In this document: piece by piece, positions 62,971-64,000 of the stretch
Numbering within the stretch: position 1 is the first letter of the stretch
Layout: each line of letters opens with the position of its first letter
NCBI RefSeq assembly: GCF_016908555.1
Contig: NZ_JAFBEE010000001.1
Location: 124,001-188,000 of the forward strand
Direction of reading: 5' to 3'
DNA length: 64,000 nt
From: Alkaliphilus hydrothermalis
GTDB lineage: Bacteria; Bacillota; Clostridia; Peptostreptococcales; Natronincolaceae
Notes under the pieces: model-generated
Database searches by the model: none
Told to the model about the DNA's origin: nothing
What the model saw: the letters and a program-made list of their open reading frames with translations, nothing else
Position numbers and translations under genes: made by a program

Positions 62971-63458
62971 TGCAAACTATTGTAAAGGTAGGAATGGCAG
63001 ACTTAAAGGTAGTGAAGGAACCTGACGTGTTAACAACCTTAGGATTAGGCTCCTGTGTTGGGATAGCCGTTTATGATCGATTTAAAAAAATAGCTGGACT
63101 GGCCCATATAATGTTACCTGATAGTAACCAGATTAAAAACAATTCTAATAAGGCTAAATTTGCTGATACAGCTATTGAAATAATGATTAATGAAATGATA
63201 AAACTAGGAGCCAGTCAAGCTAGATTAACAGCAAAAATCGCTGGGGGGTCCCAGATGTTCTCCTTTGGAAACGGTAGCAGTGATTTAATGAAGATAGGTT
63301 ATCGTAATACTCTTTCAACTAAGGAAATTTTGGAAAATCTCAAGATTCCTATATTAGCGGAGGATACTGGTGGTAACTATGGTAGAACAATAGAGTTTTA
63401 TACTGAAACAGGTGACCTACTAGTAAAGACAATTGGATATGGAGTTAAGACAATCTAA
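62970..63458 (+). CDS. cheD: Chemoreceptor glutamine deamidase CheD
   Basis: CheD deamidates receptor glutamines and stimulates CheC. The 162-residue protein has Cys29 in LGLGSCVGIAVYD and His46 in GLAHIMLPDS, the expected catalytic pair, and the GGSQMFSF motif near 92. Its ATG overlaps the cheC stop. cheC-cheD pairing is standard. Confidence 0.95.
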   Translation: MQTIVKVGMADLKVVKEPDVLTTLGLGSCVGIAVYDRFKKIAGLAHIMLPDSNQIKNNSNKAKFADTAIEIMINEMIKLGASQARLTAKIAGGSQMFSFGNGSSDLMKIGYRNTLSTKEILENLKIPILAEDTGGNYGRTIEFYTETGDLLVKTIGYGVKTI

Positions 63459-63489
63459 TGATACTACTTATGAGAGCCAGGAGGTCTTT

Positions 63490-64000
63490 ATGGAATATTT
63501 AACCCTATGGCAAAATTACAAAGCAAATAAAGATGTTGAAGCTAAGGCAGCTCTAATTGAAAACTACATTGAAGTAGTTAAGGTGGTTGCAGGAAGACTA
63601 TATACTACCTATGGATCTAATGTGGAATATGACGATCTTGTCAGTTATGGTATTTTTGGTTTAATTGATGCCATCGATAAATTTGAATTGGACAAGAGTG
63701 TAAAATTTGAAACCTATGCCCAAATCCGTATAAGAGGAGCAATAATAGATCAACTTAGGAATTTAGACTGGGTACCAAGGTCCATCAGGCAAAAATCTAA
63801 AACATTAGACCTAGCATACCACAAGTTGGATAATTCGTTGGGGCGTAGAGCCTCTGATGAGGAAGTTGCTAAGGAGATGGGGCTCTCTATAAATGACTTC
63901 CAATCCCTGTTAAATCAAGTTAATAACCTGCATATCCTTTCATTGGAGGAAAAGTTAACAGATGTAAACATCGGTCACTTGTATGGGGAAGAAGAGCTTC
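63490..64000 (+). CDS. sigD: Flagellar sigma factor SigD/FliA (partial)
   Basis: The frame starts at ATG 63490 after AGGAGG and runs off the window after 170 codons. It has sigma region 2 (EYDDLVSYGIFGLIDAIDKF and ETYAQIRIRGAIIDQLR), and DWVPRSIRQKSKTLD, typical of SigD/FliA/WhiG sigma-28 factors, which direct late flagellar and chemotaxis genes. It ends the che block as in Bacillus. The C-terminal region 4 lies outside. Confidence 0.93.
   Translation, partial: MEYLTLWQNYKANKDVEAKAALIENYIEVVKVVAGRLYTTYGSNVEYDDLVSYGIFGLIDAIDKFELDKSVKFETYAQIRIRGAIIDQLRNLDWVPRSIRQKSKTLDLAYHKLDNSLGRRASDEEVAKEMGLSINDFQSLLNQVNNLHILSLEEKLTDVNIGHLYGEEEL

Noticed and set aside
1..64000. CRISPR arrays, tRNA or rRNA genes, insertion sequences or prophage
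   Set aside because: I saw no repeat-spacer pattern, tRNA clover-leaf signature, rRNA sequence, transposase or phage gene on either strand.

Overview
The window is a stretch of AT-rich, low-GC Gram-positive chromosome. Gene content and order point to an anaerobic, endospore-former-type Clostridium relative, probably near Alkaliphilus/Natronincola; the genus is an inference from gene order and protein style, not a search result. Nearly all genes lie on the + strand. I see no rRNA, tRNA, CRISPR array, insertion sequence or prophage.

Layout: (1) 1-1235: the 3' end of acetate kinase, then yceD-rpmF behind a near-perfect SigA promoter. (2) 1274-8285: a fatty-acid synthesis operon (fapR-plsX-fabH-fabK-fabD-fabG-acpP-fabF) with a clear FapR operator in its promoter. 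(3) 8352-21648: an RNA, secretion and translation block (rnc, an Elp3-like radical SAM gene, smc, ftsY, ylxM, ffh, rpsP, khpA, rimM, trmD, rplS, rbgA, rnhB, yraN). (4) 21755-32336: a looser region with a minus-strand radical SAM aminomutase whose substrate residues match glutamate rather than lysine 2,3-aminomutase, a ComM-like ATPase, an unrecognised membrane-anchored protein, a GNAT acetyltransferase, a DUF218 protein, a signal peptidase with a probable frameshift at its 5' end, a PlsC-like acyltransferase, dprA and topA. (5) 32734-64000: codY followed by a long fla/che operon in the order known from Bacillus: flgB-flgC-fliE-fliF-fliG-fliH-fliI-fliJ-motE-like-fliK-flgD-TIGR02530-like-flgE-flbD(swrD)-motA-motB-fliL-fliM-fliY-cheY-fliO-fliP-fliQ-fliR-flhB-flhA-flhF-flhG-ycgR(PilZ)-cheB-cheA-cheW-cheC-cheD and a SigD-type sigma factor cut by the window end.

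Together the genes make membrane lipid precursors under malonyl-CoA feedback (FapR), target proteins to the membrane (SRP/FtsY) and process them (signal peptidase), mature ribosomes (RimM, RbgA, TrmD, RNase III), and build, power and steer flagella. CodY sits at the junction between metabolism and motility.

Most of the window is ordinary core genome, and I find no convincing new multi-gene system. The points most worth a second look are the glutamate-type aminomutase, the broken 5' end of lepB, a pair of nearly identical 42-bp repeats with matching micro-ORFs between codY and flgB, and a structured leader with a 20-codon ORF upstream of rbgA.
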